Under the pieces are notes generated by a model, which worked only from the letters and a program-made list of their open reading frames with translations, had not been told where the DNA came from and did not search any database. This document shows, piece after piece, positions 26,115 to 35,659 of a stretch of DNA of 64,000 nt; position 1 is the first letter of the stretch, and each line of letters starts with the position of its first letter. The stretch comes from Bradyrhizobium sp. WSM1417. GTDB lineage: Bacteria; Pseudomonadota; Alphaproteobacteria; Rhizobiales; Xanthobacteraceae. The stretch spans positions 5,691,831 through 5,755,830 of the forward strand of contig NZ_KI911783.1 of assembly GCF_000515415.1 (NCBI RefSeq), given 5' to 3'. The position numbers and the translations under genes are program-made.

Positions 26115-27350
26115 TTAATGACTGGAAGAGTTTGCATACTTCCGAACCTCGAGCCTGGCAATGGCGCGATTGTGCACCTCGTCCGGGCCGTCGGCGAGAC
26201 GGAGCGTGCGGATGTGGGCGTAGTCCTTGGCCAGTCCGGCTTCGTCCGAGACGCCTGCACCGCCAAATGCCTGGATCGCCTCATCGATGATCTTCAGCGC
26301 CATGTTGGGAGCTGCGACCTTGATCATGGCGATCTCGGCCTGCGCGGTCTTGTTGCCGACCTTGTCCATCATGTCGGCGGCCTTGAGGCACAACAGCCGC
26401 GTCATCTCGATATTGGTGCGGGCTTCGCCGATGCGCTGCTCCCACACCGAATGTTCGACGATCCGCTTGCCGAAGGCGGTGCGCGAGGTGAGCCGCTTCA
26501 CCATTTTCTCCAGCGCCTCCTCGGCCTTGCCGATGGTGCGCATGCAGTGATGGATACGGCCGGGACCGAGACGGCCCTGCGCGATCTCGAAGCCGCGGCC
26601 TTCGCCGAGCAGGATGTTCTCCTTCGGCACCCGCACGTTCTCGAGCAGCACCTGGGCGTGGCCATGCGGCGCGTCGTCGAAGCCGAACACGGGCAGCATC
26701 TTCTCGACCTTGATGCCGGGAGTGTCGAGCGGAACCAGGATCTGCGACTGCTGCTGGTGCTTGGCCGCCTTGAAATCGGTCTTGCCCATCAGGATCGCAA
26801 TCTTGCAGCGGGGATCGCCGACGCCGGACGACCACCATTTGCGACCGTTGATGACGTAGTGGTCACCGTCCTTCACGATGCTGGTCTCGATGTTGGTGGC
26901 ATCGGACGAGGCCACCGCCGGCTCCGTCATCAGGAAGGCGGAGCGGATCTCGCCGTCCATCAGCGGACGCAGCCATTTGCGCTTCTGCTCCTTGGAGCCG
27001 TAGCGCATGAACACTTCCATGTTGCCGGTGTCGGGCGCGGAACAATTGAAGACTTCCGAAGCCCAGGAGATGTGGCCCATCTGCTCGGAGAGCAGCGCGT
27101 ATTCGAGATTGGTCAGTCCCGCGCCGCGGAATTCGTCGTCCTCATGCTCGTTGGGCGGCATGAACATGTTCCAGAGGCCTTCGGCCTTCGCTTTCTTCTT
27201 GAGATCCTCGAGCACCGGGATCACCTTCCAGCGCTCGCCGCTGCGATCCTGCTCGTCATAAACCGGCACGGCCGGGCGCACGTGCTTGGCCATGAAGGAC
27301 TGCACGCGGTCGAGCCATTCCTTCTGCTTCGGCGACAGATCGAAATCCAT
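26115..27350 (-). CDS. Acyl-CoA dehydrogenase (ACAD11-like)
   Basis: 411 residues from ATG 27350, with GGAG upstream; the longer frame to 27431 runs into a low-quality tandem-like stretch. FAD/acyl-CoA segments [16 protein letters not shown] and the C-terminal QAFGGAGVS identify the family. It oxidises acyl-CoA to enoyl-CoA. It lies 132 bases upstream of the kinase-like gene and is divergent from the TetR regulator at 27588. Confidence 0.9.
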   Translation of the reverse strand: MDFDLSPKQKEWLDRVQSFMAKHVRPAVPVYDEQDRSGERWKVIPVLEDLKKKAKAEGLWNMFMPPNEHEDDEFRGAGLTNLEYALLSEQMGHISWASEVFNCSAPDTGNMEVFMRYGSKEQKRKWLRPLMDGEIRSAFLMTEPAVASSDATNIETSIVKDGDHYVINGRKWWSSGVGDPRCKIAILMGKTDFKAAKHQQQSQILVPLDTPGIKVEKMLPVFGFDDAPHGHAQVLLENVRVPKENILLGEGRGFEIAQGRLGPGRIHHCMRTIGKAEEALEKMVKRLTSRTAFGKRIVEHSVWEQRIGEARTNIEMTRLLCLKAADMMDKVGNKTAQAEIAMIKVAAPNMALKIIDEAIQAFGGAGVSDEAGLAKDYAHIRTLRLADGPDEVHNRAIARLEVRKYANSSSH

Positions 27351-27531
27351 GGGACGCTCCTCGTCTTTGCCAACTCGTTGTGGCGAACTTGTTTTGGCGA
27401 ACTTGTTTTGCGCCGGACTGTCCACCCGCATTGTGCGACCCGCAAGTGCGAATGCGCGACTTGCGAACTCTCCGGAACCCCTTCGCGCGTTTGCGAACGA
27501 GTCCCGATTGCGGATTGACTTTCCCGGCCTT

Positions 27532-27545
27532 CAAACGATAGTTTC
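27532..27545. promoter_or_regulatory. PsrA/FadR-like operator candidate
   Basis: CAAACGATAGTTTC is a perfect AAAC-N4-GTTT dyad and fits the published PsrA consensus (G/C)AAAC-N2-4-GTTT(G/C). It is flanked by a wider dyad, TTCAAAC at 27530 and GTTTGAA ending at 27560. It lies 42 bases upstream of the TetR start, in the divergent intergenic region with the acyl-CoA dehydrogenase. Confidence 0.6.
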
Positions 27546-27587
27546 ATACAACTGTTTGAATTGCAACTCCCTCCCCGAGGGGCTCCC

Positions 27588-28250
27588 ATGGCCAGCGATC
27601 ATACCCGGACTGCCATTCTCGCCGCCGCCGAACGGCTCTATGCCGATCGCGGGTTCGGCGACGTGACGCTGCGCGACATCGTCGCGGAGGCCAATGTCAA
27701 TCTCGCGGCGGTGAACTATCATTTCGGCTCGAAGGACGAGTTGATCGCGGAGCTGTTCGTCACACGTTCGATCGCCACCAACCGCGAGCGTCTGCGCGAG
27801 TTGAAGGCGGCGGAAGAACAAGGCGGCGGCCGCGCGCCGATCGAGTTGATCCTGCACGCCCTGGTCGGTCCGACGCTGCGCGGCTGCCTTGGCCCCGAGA
27901 ACCAACGCTCGAGCGCGGCGCGTTTCATGATCCGCGCCTCGATCGAATCCGTGCCGCCGATCCGCCGCATCAAGAATCGCGAGATCGACCATTTGCGCAA
28001 ATTCGCCGGCGCGATGCGAAGGTCCCTGCCCGACCGCAGCGACGTCGATATCTATTGGGGCCTGAATTTCGCGCTCGCCATGGCGCACCACACCATCCGC
28101 GAGAGCGAGCGGCTGACGAAATTATCGGAAGGCAAATGCGACCTCGACGACGTCGAGGACGTGGTCGCGCGTGTCGTCAGCGTCGCGACGATGGCGCTGA
28201 CGGCGGGAAAGGTGGAGGCGAAGGCGCCGCCAAAGGTGGCGGCGCGCTAG
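27588..28250 (+). CDS. TetR-family transcriptional regulator
   Basis: 220 residues from ATG 27588. The N-terminal HTH reads VTLRDIVAEANVNLAAVNYHF followed by GSKDELIAEL, a clear TetR helix-turn-helix; the C-terminal part is a ligand-binding helical domain. Divergent from the acyl-CoA dehydrogenase, with an operator-like dyad between them, so it probably represses that operon in response to an acyl-CoA. Confidence 0.88.
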   Translation: MASDHTRTAILAAAERLYADRGFGDVTLRDIVAEANVNLAAVNYHFGSKDELIAELFVTRSIATNRERLRELKAAEEQGGGRAPIELILHALVGPTLRGCLGPENQRSSAARFMIRASIESVPPIRRIKNREIDHLRKFAGAMRRSLPDRSDVDIYWGLNFALAMAHHTIRESERLTKLSEGKCDLDDVEDVVARVVSVATMALTAGKVEAKAPPKVAAR

Positions 28251-28280
28251 CGCACTCGTTGCCGCACTGACGGTGCGCTC

Positions 28281-28411
28281 CCTCGCCCCGTTCTTACGGG
28301 GAGAGGGTTGGGGTGAGGGGCCTCTCTCCGCGTATGAGATCGTCGAGGGACCTGTACCCCCTCACCCGGATCGCTGACGCGATCCGACCTCTCCCCGCAA
28401 GCGGGGCGAGG
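28281..28411. repeat. Palindromic intergenic repeat
   Basis: Ends CCTCGCCCCG (28281-28290) and CGGGGCGAGG (28402-28411) are exact complements. Inner arms GGGGTGAGGGG and CCCCCTCACCC also pair. The element lies between two convergent genes and may act as a bidirectional terminator. Confidence 0.78.
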
Positions 28412-28424
28412 TAAGTAAGCGCGC

Positions 28425-28829
28425 TCACATCATCGCGATGCAGTCGATCTCGACGTCGAAGGGGCCGAACCATTCCGGCGTGCAGACGAAGATCCGCGCC
28501 GGCGGATCGTGCGGGAAATAGCACGCATAGACGGCGTTGAACGCAGCGAAATGTTTTGTCGAGGTGCAGTAGACGTTGCACTTCATGACCTTGTCGAGGC
28601 TCGCGCCCGCCGTCTGGAGGCACAGCTTCATCTGCTCCATGATCAGTTCGCTCTGCCGTTCGATCGGCACGTCCGCGATCTCGCCCGTGTCGGGGTCGAA
28701 CGGCGGCAGGCCGGCGACGAAGATCATGTTGCCGGCGCGCGTGACCGGCGAGACCGGGGCTTTCCGGCGGTCAAGGAATGTCGAGATCGGTTCGACGCGG
28801 AGCGCTTCGCGCTTCAGTTCGGGTTTCAT
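28425..28829 (-). CDS. RidA/YjgF-family protein
   Basis: 134 residues from ATG 28829 with GGTGG upstream. The family pattern NMIFVAGLPPFDPDTGEIAD, LKLCLQTAGASLDKVMKCNVY and PARIFVCTPEWFGPFDVEIDCIA is present, though the usual catalytic Arg is at ARIF. RidA proteins deaminate reactive imines/enamines. Last gene of a minus-strand series. Confidence 0.83.
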   Translation of the reverse strand: MKPELKREALRVEPISTFLDRRKAPVSPVTRAGNMIFVAGLPPFDPDTGEIADVPIERQSELIMEQMKLCLQTAGASLDKVMKCNVYCTSTKHFAAFNAVYACYFPHDPPARIFVCTPEWFGPFDVEIDCIAMM

Positions 28830-28939
28830 GGGCGGCCACCTTCGGTGCAAGCGAGATGACGGCTTGCTACATCATCTTGCAGCCGTCATGCTTCGCTTGT
28901 GATCGAAGTTTGATCGCCGAAGTTTGCCCGTTGAGCCGC

Positions 28940-29155
28940 CTAAGCGTGCTGCGGCATCTCCTCGGCCTCTTCCTTGGCGAGCAGCAGCAGCATCTCGATG
29001 CCCATGTCGCCTTCCTGCGGCGAGCGGATGAACTTTATTTCGTCTGCGCTTTGCCGCAACGCGGCAACGATCGCGACGGCCTGGTTGGCCGTTGCCGCCT
29101 CGGTTGCCAGAATTGCCTTCTGGTTCTTGGCTTGAAACCCGATCGTGTAGGACAT
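28940..29155 (-). CDS. Small hypothetical protein
   Basis: 71 residues from ATG 29155, preceded by GGGAGGGAA. The sequence is MSYTIGFQAKNQKAI... then a short basic/acidic helical stretch. No motif recognised and no signal peptide. It lies between the CoA-transferase and RidA genes, both on the same strand. Confidence 0.65.
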   Translation of the reverse strand: MSYTIGFQAKNQKAILATEAATANQAVAIVAALRQSADEIKFIRSPQEGDMGIEMLLLLAKEEAEEMPQHA

Positions 29156-29313
29156 GCGTTCCCTCCCGGACTGAGTGGACCGATCGAATCTGAGTCGCGC
29201 GCGAAGCGGAAGCCTGTGTGAGTACGGACCGGGATTATCTGGGGATTGCGCGCAAGGCTCGCGCAAGGCCGCACGAGCGTCATGATGACGTCAAGATCTG
29301 CGCTCCGCCGAAG

Positions 29314-30543
29314 CTAGATGATCCCCTGCTGCTTCAGCGCCTCGATCTTGCCGGCATCGTAGCCGAGCTTGCCGGCGAGCACCTCCTGGGTGTGCTCACC
29401 GAGCAGCGGCGGGGCGCGGTAGTCCTTGATCGGGGTTTCCGAGAGCGTCAGCGCGTTGCGGATCAGCGAGAGATCGGGCTGGAAGGGATGGTCGACCTTC
29501 ACCCGCATGCCGCGCGACTGGACGTGGGGATCGGAAAACACCTGCTCGAAATTGTTGATCGGGCCGGAGGGCACGCCGGCCTCCTCCAGCCTGTCCAGCC
29601 AATAGGCCACCGGCTGCTTCAGGAACAGGCCGGCGAAGATCGCCATGATCTCCTTGCCGTGCACGACGCGGTCGTTGTTCTTGACGAAGCGCTTGTCGCT
29701 CGCGAGCTCGGGCGCGCCGAGCACGGCGCAGGTGCGCTGGAACTGGCCGTCATTGCCGACCACCAGCATCAGTTCGCCGTCGGTGCAGCGGAACACGCCG
29801 GCCGGCATGCCGCCATTGCCCCAGGTGCCGCGGCGCGGCGGCGTCTTGCCATTGACGAGGTAGATCTGCAGCCAGTGCGACAACGACGCGATCACGGTGT
29901 CGAACAGGCAGACGTCGATATGCTGTCCCACGCCATCATTGGCGTCACGATGATAGAGCGCCGAGAGGATTCCGATCGAGGTGTTCATGCCTGTCATGTA
30001 GTCGACGATCGACGGGCCGACCTTCATCGGGCCCTCGCCGGGCTCGCCGTCGATATGGCCGGTGACGCTCATCAGGCCGCCCATCGCCTGCAGGATGGCG
30101 TCATAGCCGGCGCGCGGCGCGTAAGGCCCCGTCTGGCCAAAGCCGGTCACCGAGCAATAGATGATGCCGGGATTGATCGCCTTGATGGTCTCGTAGTCGA
30201 GGCCGTAGCGCTTGAGATCGCCGACCTTGTAGTTCTCCATGAAGACGTCGACGTCCTTGGCGAGCTCGCGGATGATCGCCTGCCCCTCGGGCTTGGCGAT
30301 GTTGACCGTGACCGACTTCTTGTTGCGGTTGGCGCAGAGGTAAAACGAGTTGTTGTTGTTGGCCTTGCCATCGGGGTCGGTCAGATAGGGCGGGCCGAAG
30401 GCGCGCGCGTCGTCACCGGTGCCCGGCCGCTCGATCTTGATCACCTCCGCGCCCAGATCGCCCAGCATCTGGGCCGACAGAGGCCCGGCAAGTACGCGGG
30501 TGAGGTCAAGGATCTTGATGCCTGAGAGCGGCAGGGCCGACAT
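29314..30543 (-). CDS. CaiB/BaiF (class III) CoA-transferase
   Basis: 409 residues from ATG 30543. The opening LSGIKILDLTRVLAGPLSAQMLGDLGAEVIKIERPGTGDDAR is the family signature, and the catalytic aspartate is in VGPSIVDYMTGM. Moves CoA between carboxylic acids. Could activate a substrate for the nearby BKACE or acyl-CoA dehydrogenase systems. Confidence 0.93.
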   Translation of the reverse strand: MSALPLSGIKILDLTRVLAGPLSAQMLGDLGAEVIKIERPGTGDDARAFGPPYLTDPDGKANNNNSFYLCANRNKKSVTVNIAKPEGQAIIRELAKDVDVFMENYKVGDLKRYGLDYETIKAINPGIIYCSVTGFGQTGPYAPRAGYDAILQAMGGLMSVTGHIDGEPGEGPMKVGPSIVDYMTGMNTSIGILSALYHRDANDGVGQHIDVCLFDTVIASLSHWLQIYLVNGKTPPRRGTWGNGGMPAGVFRCTDGELMLVVGNDGQFQRTCAVLGAPELASDKRFVKNNDRVVHGKEIMAIFAGLFLKQPVAYWLDRLEEAGVPSGPINNFEQVFSDPHVQSRGMRVKVDHPFQPDLSLIRNALTLSETPIKDYRAPPLLGEHTQEVLAGKLGYDAGKIEALKQQGII

Positions 30544-30714
30544 GTAGGTGTCCTCCGGGGAACTGGATCTTGGCGCGGCGGCGAGATCGCAGGACGCGCT
30601 CCCTGCGGATACACCATTTTGGCAGTCCGAGCACTGCACTGTGGGCATACGGCTATCCGCCCGCCCGCCCGGCGCAGGGTCACCCGCGCGGTAATTTCCG
30701 CAGCGCGAATATTC

Positions 30715-31920
30715 TCAGGTCACGGCCGCTGCAGCCACCTGCGGCCGCCGGCGGCCGAGCAGGACCAGGATCAGCACCGTGGCGCAGGAGCAGACGAAGG
30801 TGAGACCGAGCGCGCCGCGGCTGCCGAACTGGGTGAGCAGGCCGACAAGGAGGGGCGGCGAGACCGCGGAGGCGAGATTGAGCGGCAGTGCGATCATCGA
30901 CATCGCCTTGGCGAACTCGGTCTGATCGTAAAACACGAGCGGGATCGTCGCCCGCGCCACCGCCATTGCGCCGCTGCCGGCGCCATAGAGCAGGATGAAG
31001 GCCGCAACCGCCCAGGTCGCGCCATCGCTCGTCATCAGCAGCAGCATGGCGACCGGGAGCGCCGTGCCGGCGACGAGCCCGGTCGTGATTCCGTCCCACC
31101 GCCCTCCGCCGAGAAAATCGAGCCCGCGGGCGCTGACCTGGATCACGCCCAGCATCGAGCCGAACGCAAGCGCCTGCGCCGGGGGAAGCCCCTCCGCTCT
31201 CAACAATTCGATCATGATGGCGCCGATGCCGAAATTGACGAAGGCATTCAGCGTGATCGCGGCGACGACGAGGCTGAAGGTGCTCCTGGGAATCGCCGGC
31301 GGCGGTGACAACTTCACCGGCTCACCGCCATGACCCGCGGCTATTTTCCGGCGCGGGGCGAGGAACGCGTAGAGTGGAAGGTTGATGACGACCATCATCG
31401 CCGCATAGACCAGGCACGTCCCGCGCCAGCCGAGCAGACCGCTGAGGAACGACGTCGTCGGCCAGAAGATGCTGCTCGACAACCCGGTCACCAGCATCAG
31501 CGCGCCGATTGCGTTCTTGGCCTGCCGCCCGGCGACCTCGTTCAGCATGATATAGGCGCCGGTCGACAGCGTGGCGCTGCCGGCAGTGCCGAGGACGATC
31601 CAGGCAGCGAAATACAGTATCGGCTCGCGCGCGAGGGACAGCAGGATGAAGCCAGGCACGGTGAGGACCGTGCCTGATATCATCACCTTTCGTGCGCCGT
31701 GCCGCGCAAACGACTTGGCGAGCCAGGGCGCACACAGGCCCATCGAGACATAGAGAACGGACGTCCCGGCGAACACAGCCGGCAGGCTCATGCCGAGATC
31801 GGCCGCGAGATCGCGTCCGACGATGGCGGGAAGACCTATCGTACCCCACCCGACAAGCTGGGAGACCGCAAGCACCAGCAGGACCCCGATGAGCCTGCTG
31901 TCAGATTTCAAGAACCGCAT
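30715..31920 (-). CDS. MFS transporter
   Basis: 401 residues with about twelve hydrophobic segments and short basic cytoplasmic loops (SFARHGARKVM after TM2). Resembles monocarboxylate-type MFS transporters. Lies between the BKACE gene and the CoA-transferase, all on the minus strand. Confidence 0.87.
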   Translation of the reverse strand: MRFLKSDSRLIGVLLVLAVSQLVGWGTIGLPAIVGRDLAADLGMSLPAVFAGTSVLYVSMGLCAPWLAKSFARHGARKVMISGTVLTVPGFILLSLAREPILYFAAWIVLGTAGSATLSTGAYIMLNEVAGRQAKNAIGALMLVTGLSSSIFWPTTSFLSGLLGWRGTCLVYAAMMVVINLPLYAFLAPRRKIAAGHGGEPVKLSPPPAIPRSTFSLVVAAITLNAFVNFGIGAIMIELLRAEGLPPAQALAFGSMLGVIQVSARGLDFLGGGRWDGITTGLVAGTALPVAMLLLMTSDGATWAVAAFILLYGAGSGAMAVARATIPLVFYDQTEFAKAMSMIALPLNLASAVSPPLLVGLLTQFGSRGALGLTFVCSCATVLILVLLGRRRPQVAAAAVT

Positions 31921-32034
31921 TCCAACCGTCGCCTGCCCGGCAGGCGCCGATCACGCCTGTGACACCTGTCTTACCCGCAGACTCGGCGCACGGAAACGCC
32001 GGCCATCGAATGGCAGCAAGCGGCCGGGAGCATG

Positions 32035-32883
32035 TCAGGAGGCGGCAGGAGCTCCCTGCCCCGCGAGCCCGAGCAGGGATCGCGCCTCGGCCGCAGTCGC
32101 CACGCGCCGGCCGTGGCGCACGACAGCCTCACCGGCGACGGCCACGAGCTCGGCGTTGCTGGCGGCGAGGCGCGCCTTGTCGATCCTGATATTGTCCTCG
32201 AGCCCGGTGCGGACCGCATCGGCGCCCCGCGCGAGCGCCCAGTCCATGACCTCGGCCTGGTGGCGTCCGATCCCGGCGGCCGTCCACGTCGCCTTCGGGA
32301 TCAGCCGCCTGAGCTCTCCCAGCAGAATGTCGAGGACATGCTCGTCCGCGGGCATGGCGTTCTTGACGCCCATGACGAACTGCACGTGCGGACGCGCGTC
32401 GATCAGCCCAGCCTCGATCAAGCGGCGGGCCCCGTGCAGATGCGACAGATCGAAGATCTCAATTTCCGGCCGGATGCCATTCGCCTTCATGCCGGTGGCG
32501 AGAGTCTCCACCAGCGCGGCGCTGTTCTCGTAGACGATGGTCGGAAAGTTCACCGATCCCGTGGACAGCGAGGCCATGTCCGGCTTCAGGTAGAGCGACG
32601 ATCCGCGCGCCGAGGGATCGCGACCCCGCCCGCCGGTCGAGAACTGAACGATCATGCCAGGACAATGCTTCTTGATCCCCTCCTGCACTACGGCGAAACG
32701 CTCGGGATCGGAGGACGGCGTCTCGTCGTCGTTGCGGACATGGATGTGGGCGAGCGTGGCACCGGCTTCGAAGGCCTGGTGCGTCGACTCGATCTGTTCG
32801 GACGGCAGAATCGGGACCGCGGGATTGTCCTTCTTGCGCGGAACGGAGCCGGTGATGGCGACAGCGACGACGACGGGGTTCAT
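32035..32883 (-). CDS. 3-keto-5-aminohexanoate cleavage-like enzyme (BKACE, DUF849)
   Basis: 282 residues of the beta-keto acid cleavage family. The zinc ligands sit in AHIHVRNDD (HxH) and in HLHG / TAAGIGRHQ. BKACE enzymes condense a beta-keto acid with acetyl-CoA and split it to acetoacetate and an acyl-CoA; the substrate is family-variable. It neighbours two transporters and a CoA-transferase, which fits use of an imported keto acid. Confidence 0.88.
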   Translation of the reverse strand: MNPVVVAVAITGSVPRKKDNPAVPILPSEQIESTHQAFEAGATLAHIHVRNDDETPSSDPERFAVVQEGIKKHCPGMIVQFSTGGRGRDPSARGSSLYLKPDMASLSTGSVNFPTIVYENSAALVETLATGMKANGIRPEIEIFDLSHLHGARRLIEAGLIDARPHVQFVMGVKNAMPADEHVLDILLGELRRLIPKATWTAAGIGRHQAEVMDWALARGADAVRTGLEDNIRIDKARLAASNAELVAVAGEAVVRHGRRVATAAEARSLLGLAGQGAPAAS

Positions 32884-33006
32884 CTTGCAACCTCATATTG
32901 ACTGCGCTCACGCGCACCAAATTCGAATCGGCAGCCTGACTATGCAGTGAGGCCCTGCCGCCGCGAACATCGTCGATCGCGGCGGCAGTTGCCTCTATCA
33001 TACCCG

Positions 33007-34398
33007 TCAGGTCCGAACCGTGGCAGCCCCGCTCACTGCATCGCCGGCACGCTGGCGGTCATAATCTGCCCGCGGCATCGGAACGGCATTGGGGTTGCCG
33101 AGATCGTCGATCCTGATCCGATAGGTTTCCCGCGCGGTCAGGGCCGCCAGCGCGGCGATGACCGTGATAGCGAAGGCAATCGCCCCCACCGTTAACGGAA
33201 TGTTGGTCGAGCCGGGAGGCGCGACGGTCGCAAACAGGGCAGGAAGCAATGCGGTGATGGTGGTTCCGATGTTCTGCGAGATCGCCATCGCCGAGACGCG
33301 GGTGCGGGTCGGAAACAGCTCCGGGTAAAAGCTCGGGAAGATCGCGTTGTAGCCCTGATAAACGACGCCCCACATCAGCAGCGACACCAATATTGCCAGC
33401 GGCACATTCCTGATGCTGATGGCATAGAGATAGCAAAAGGCGAGCAAGCCGGAGAGAAGCGCGCCTACGATGATCGGAGGCCTGCGGCCGACCTTATCGG
33501 AGAGATTGCCGACGAAGGGAATGACGAACACCGCCAGCATATTTCCGAGCACGGGGATCCAGAGATAGACGTCCTTGGCAAAACCGATCCCGTAGGCCGG
33601 CTGCACCGCATAGGCCGCGCCGAAGATGGTCGCAACGACAGGAATGACGTTCATCAGGGCCATGCAGATGACCCTGAGCATGTCGCGCCAGCTCAGCTTG
33701 ATGGCCTGGACGATGGGCGCGCGCGGCGTTTCTCCCCGTTCGCCCTCGCGGGCAAAAGCAGGGGTCTCGTCGACTTCGCGACGGATGATGTAGCCCGCGA
33801 CGATGACGAAGAAGCTGAGCAGGAACGGAATCCGCCAGCCCCAGCTGTTGAAGGCCTCGGTTGGCATATAGGCCGCCAGCGGCAGGAACACCGCGGCCGC
33901 GAGAATTTGTCCGGCCTGCACCCCCTGAAGGGCGAAGCTGGCATAGAAGCCCCGCCGACCGAACGGCGCGTGCTCCAGGATCATCGAGCTTGCGCCTGAG
34001 ATTTCGCCGGCAACGGCAAATCCCTGCACGAGGCGCAGAATGACGAGCAGAATTGGCGCCAGGATGCCAACCTGCTGGTAGGTCGGCAGGATACCCACGG
34101 CCATCGTCGAGATGCCCATCAGGAACATGCAGACGATGAGAACCGTCTTGCGGCCATGAGTGTCGCCCCAGTGGCCGAGGACGAAGGCACCGATGGGACG
34201 AGCCACATAGCCAACCCCATAGGTTGCCAGCGACGCAACGATCGCGACGGTGGGATTCTCCGACGGGAAGAAGATTTGCGGGAAGATCAGCGACGCAGCG
34301 GTCGCGTAGATGAAGAAGTCATAATATTCGAGAGCCGACCCGATCCAGCCGCTCGCAGCGGCCTTCCTGGACTGACTCATCTGATGGGTCGCGGTCAT
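33007..34398 (-). CDS. MFS transporter, metabolite:H+ symporter (MHS) type
   Basis: 463 residues, twelve predicted TM segments. The signature between TM2 and TM3 reads GHWGDTHGRKTVLI, and GSALEYYDFFIYATAA opens TM1, typical of the ShiA/ProP/KgtP group. First gene of the minus-strand series running to RidA. Probably imports the acid used by the downstream enzymes. Confidence 0.9.
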   Translation of the reverse strand: MTATHQMSQSRKAAASGWIGSALEYYDFFIYATAASLIFPQIFFPSENPTVAIVASLATYGVGYVARPIGAFVLGHWGDTHGRKTVLIVCMFLMGISTMAVGILPTYQQVGILAPILLVILRLVQGFAVAGEISGASSMILEHAPFGRRGFYASFALQGVQAGQILAAAVFLPLAAYMPTEAFNSWGWRIPFLLSFFVIVAGYIIRREVDETPAFAREGERGETPRAPIVQAIKLSWRDMLRVICMALMNVIPVVATIFGAAYAVQPAYGIGFAKDVYLWIPVLGNMLAVFVIPFVGNLSDKVGRRPPIIVGALLSGLLAFCYLYAISIRNVPLAILVSLLMWGVVYQGYNAIFPSFYPELFPTRTRVSAMAISQNIGTTITALLPALFATVAPPGSTNIPLTVGAIAFAITVIAALAALTARETYRIRIDDLGNPNAVPMPRADYDRQRAGDAVSGAATVRT

Positions 34399-34757
34399 CT
34401 CAAGATTCCTCCCTTGGGTTTTTACTGACGTCCCGTTGACGGGCTTCGCTCAAAATTGGGCAGCACTCTCCGGCCGCTCTGCGGAGTTTCGCGAGCGCTT
34501 GTCATTGCCGGTGGGTGTCTGCTTGGTGGCGACGATAGGCTATCGCCGGGCTAACACAATTACCCAGTTATGCGACAAACCTAACCTGATGTTATCTAGG
34601 CGCGAGACCCACGTCCCGGCGACACCGCCGGCAGGCACATGCCGAGATCGGCCTTCCGAAGGGTGTGGAGTGCCCCTTCGCAGAACGGCGAAGTGGGAGG
34701 CGGTTGACATTGGACCATTACATGGTCCATTTTACGAAATTGAGGAAGGACAATGAG
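34399..34757. other. Gene-free stretch upstream of the toxin-antitoxin pair
   Basis: Divergent region between the MHS transporter and the antitoxin. The last ~55 bases hold the antitoxin promoter and operator (34704-34729). The rest shows no ORF with a ribosome site. Confidence 0.6.
34704..34729 (+). promoter_or_regulatory. Promoter -35 box and palindromic operator of the TA operon
   Basis: A consensus TTGACA (34704-34709) is followed at once by TGGACCATTACATGGTCCA (34711-34729), a perfect 8-bp-arm palindrome around TAC. The palindrome occupies the spacer up to the likely -10 (around 34727-34735). This arrangement suits autorepression by the antitoxin/toxin complex. Start of translation is 29 bases downstream. 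Confidence 0.65.
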
Positions 34758-35015
34758 ATGCGGGTCTCCGTCACCGATGCAAAAGGACAATTGACCGATC
34801 TTGTCCGCCGCGCAGAGGCCGGCGACGAGGTGATCCTGACGCGGCATGGACATCCCGCGGTACGGCTCGTCCCGGTCAAGCTTGCGCTGGACCGCGCCGC
34901 CCGCCGGACCGTGCTCGAGGCGGCGCGAAGGACCGGCGGGGCCAAAGCCATTCCCGGACCGAGCGCCGCGCGCAGTCAGGACTTTCTTTTCGGCGATGAC
35001 GGACTGCCGGAATGA
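34758..35015 (+). CDS. Antitoxin, Phd/YefM type (VapB-like)
   Basis: 85 residues from ATG 34758, with AGGAAGGA eight bases upstream. The first 35 residues (RVSVTDAKGQLTDLVRRAEAGDEVILTRHGHPAVRLVPV) form the Phd/YefM DNA-binding fold; the C-terminal half is the toxin-binding tail. The stop overlaps the toxin start (ATGA). Confidence 0.88.
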   Translation: MRVSVTDAKGQLTDLVRRAEAGDEVILTRHGHPAVRLVPVKLALDRAARRTVLEAARRTGGAKAIPGPSAARSQDFLFGDDGLPE

Positions 35016-35395
35016 TCGCAGTCGATACCTCCGCACTGATGGCGATCGTGCTCGACGAACCGCAAGCCGATGCTTGCATCACCGCGCTGGACACCGCCGA
35101 CGAAATCCTGATCTCGGCGGCCTCCGTTGCAGAAAGCCTGATCGTCGCGGCACGGCGGGGCGTCGACGAAGAGATGAACAAGCTGATCAACGATCTCGGT
35201 TTGAACGTGATCTCGGTGACCCAAGCTTCGGCCGAGCGCGTGGCGCAAATCTACGCGCGTTGGGGCGAAGGCATTCGTCCTGCCGGTCTCAACTTTGGTG
35301 ATTGCTTCGCCTACGATGTCGCCAAGGAGCATGGCTGCGCACTGCTTTACGTCGGCGACGACTTTGCCAAGACGGATATCGTTGCGGCGGCGTAA
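35012..35395 (+). CDS. VapC-type PIN-domain toxin
   Basis: 127 residues. PIN-domain acidic residues are visible: D5 (AVDTSALMAI), a Glu in SVAESLIVAA, D in FGDCFAYD and D in YVGDDFAK. VapC toxins are RNases that cut tRNA or rRNA and are blocked by their antitoxin. Coupled to the antitoxin by a four-base overlap. Confidence 0.9.
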   Translation: MIAVDTSALMAIVLDEPQADACITALDTADEILISAASVAESLIVAARRGVDEEMNKLINDLGLNVISVTQASAERVAQIYARWGEGIRPAGLNFGDCFAYDVAKEHGCALLYVGDDFAKTDIVAAA

Positions 35396-35452
35396 GTCGA
35401 CGACTGCCGAGCGGCGACTTACCGGCCCAACAGAAAAGCCGCGGGGCAGCCG

Positions 35453-35659
35453 TCAGGCTGTATGGCCGGGATCGACCTGCTTCGGCGTTTTCTTGTCGCG
35501 TTGAGGTGTCATCTTGGCCGGATCCGGTGCATTCGGCACGCCGCGCGGCCCGAGCTGGTCGCGCTGGATGTCGTCTTCGGAGCGGGAGGGCTCAATGCCG
35601 TTCGGCTCACGGGGCTTGGTCATCGCAGGCTCCTGAAGTGTGTCGCTCGGAGTGTCCAT
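35453..35659 (-). CDS. Small hydrophilic hypothetical protein
   Basis: 68 residues from ATG 35659, whose first base overlaps the stop of the upstream gene (TGATG). Rich in Pro, Lys, Asp and Arg (for example RGVPNAPDPAKMTPQRDKK), with no hydrophobic segment, so probably disordered. Function unknown. A later ATG at 35623 is an alternative start. Confidence 0.65.
   Translation of the reverse strand: MDTPSDTLQEPAMTKPREPNGIEPSRSEDDIQRDQLGPRGVPNAPDPAKMTPQRDKKTPKQVDPGHTA

Noticed and set aside
29218..30525. 435-codon plus-strand frame
   Set aside because: Antisense to the CaiB-type CoA-transferase, which has the full family signature.
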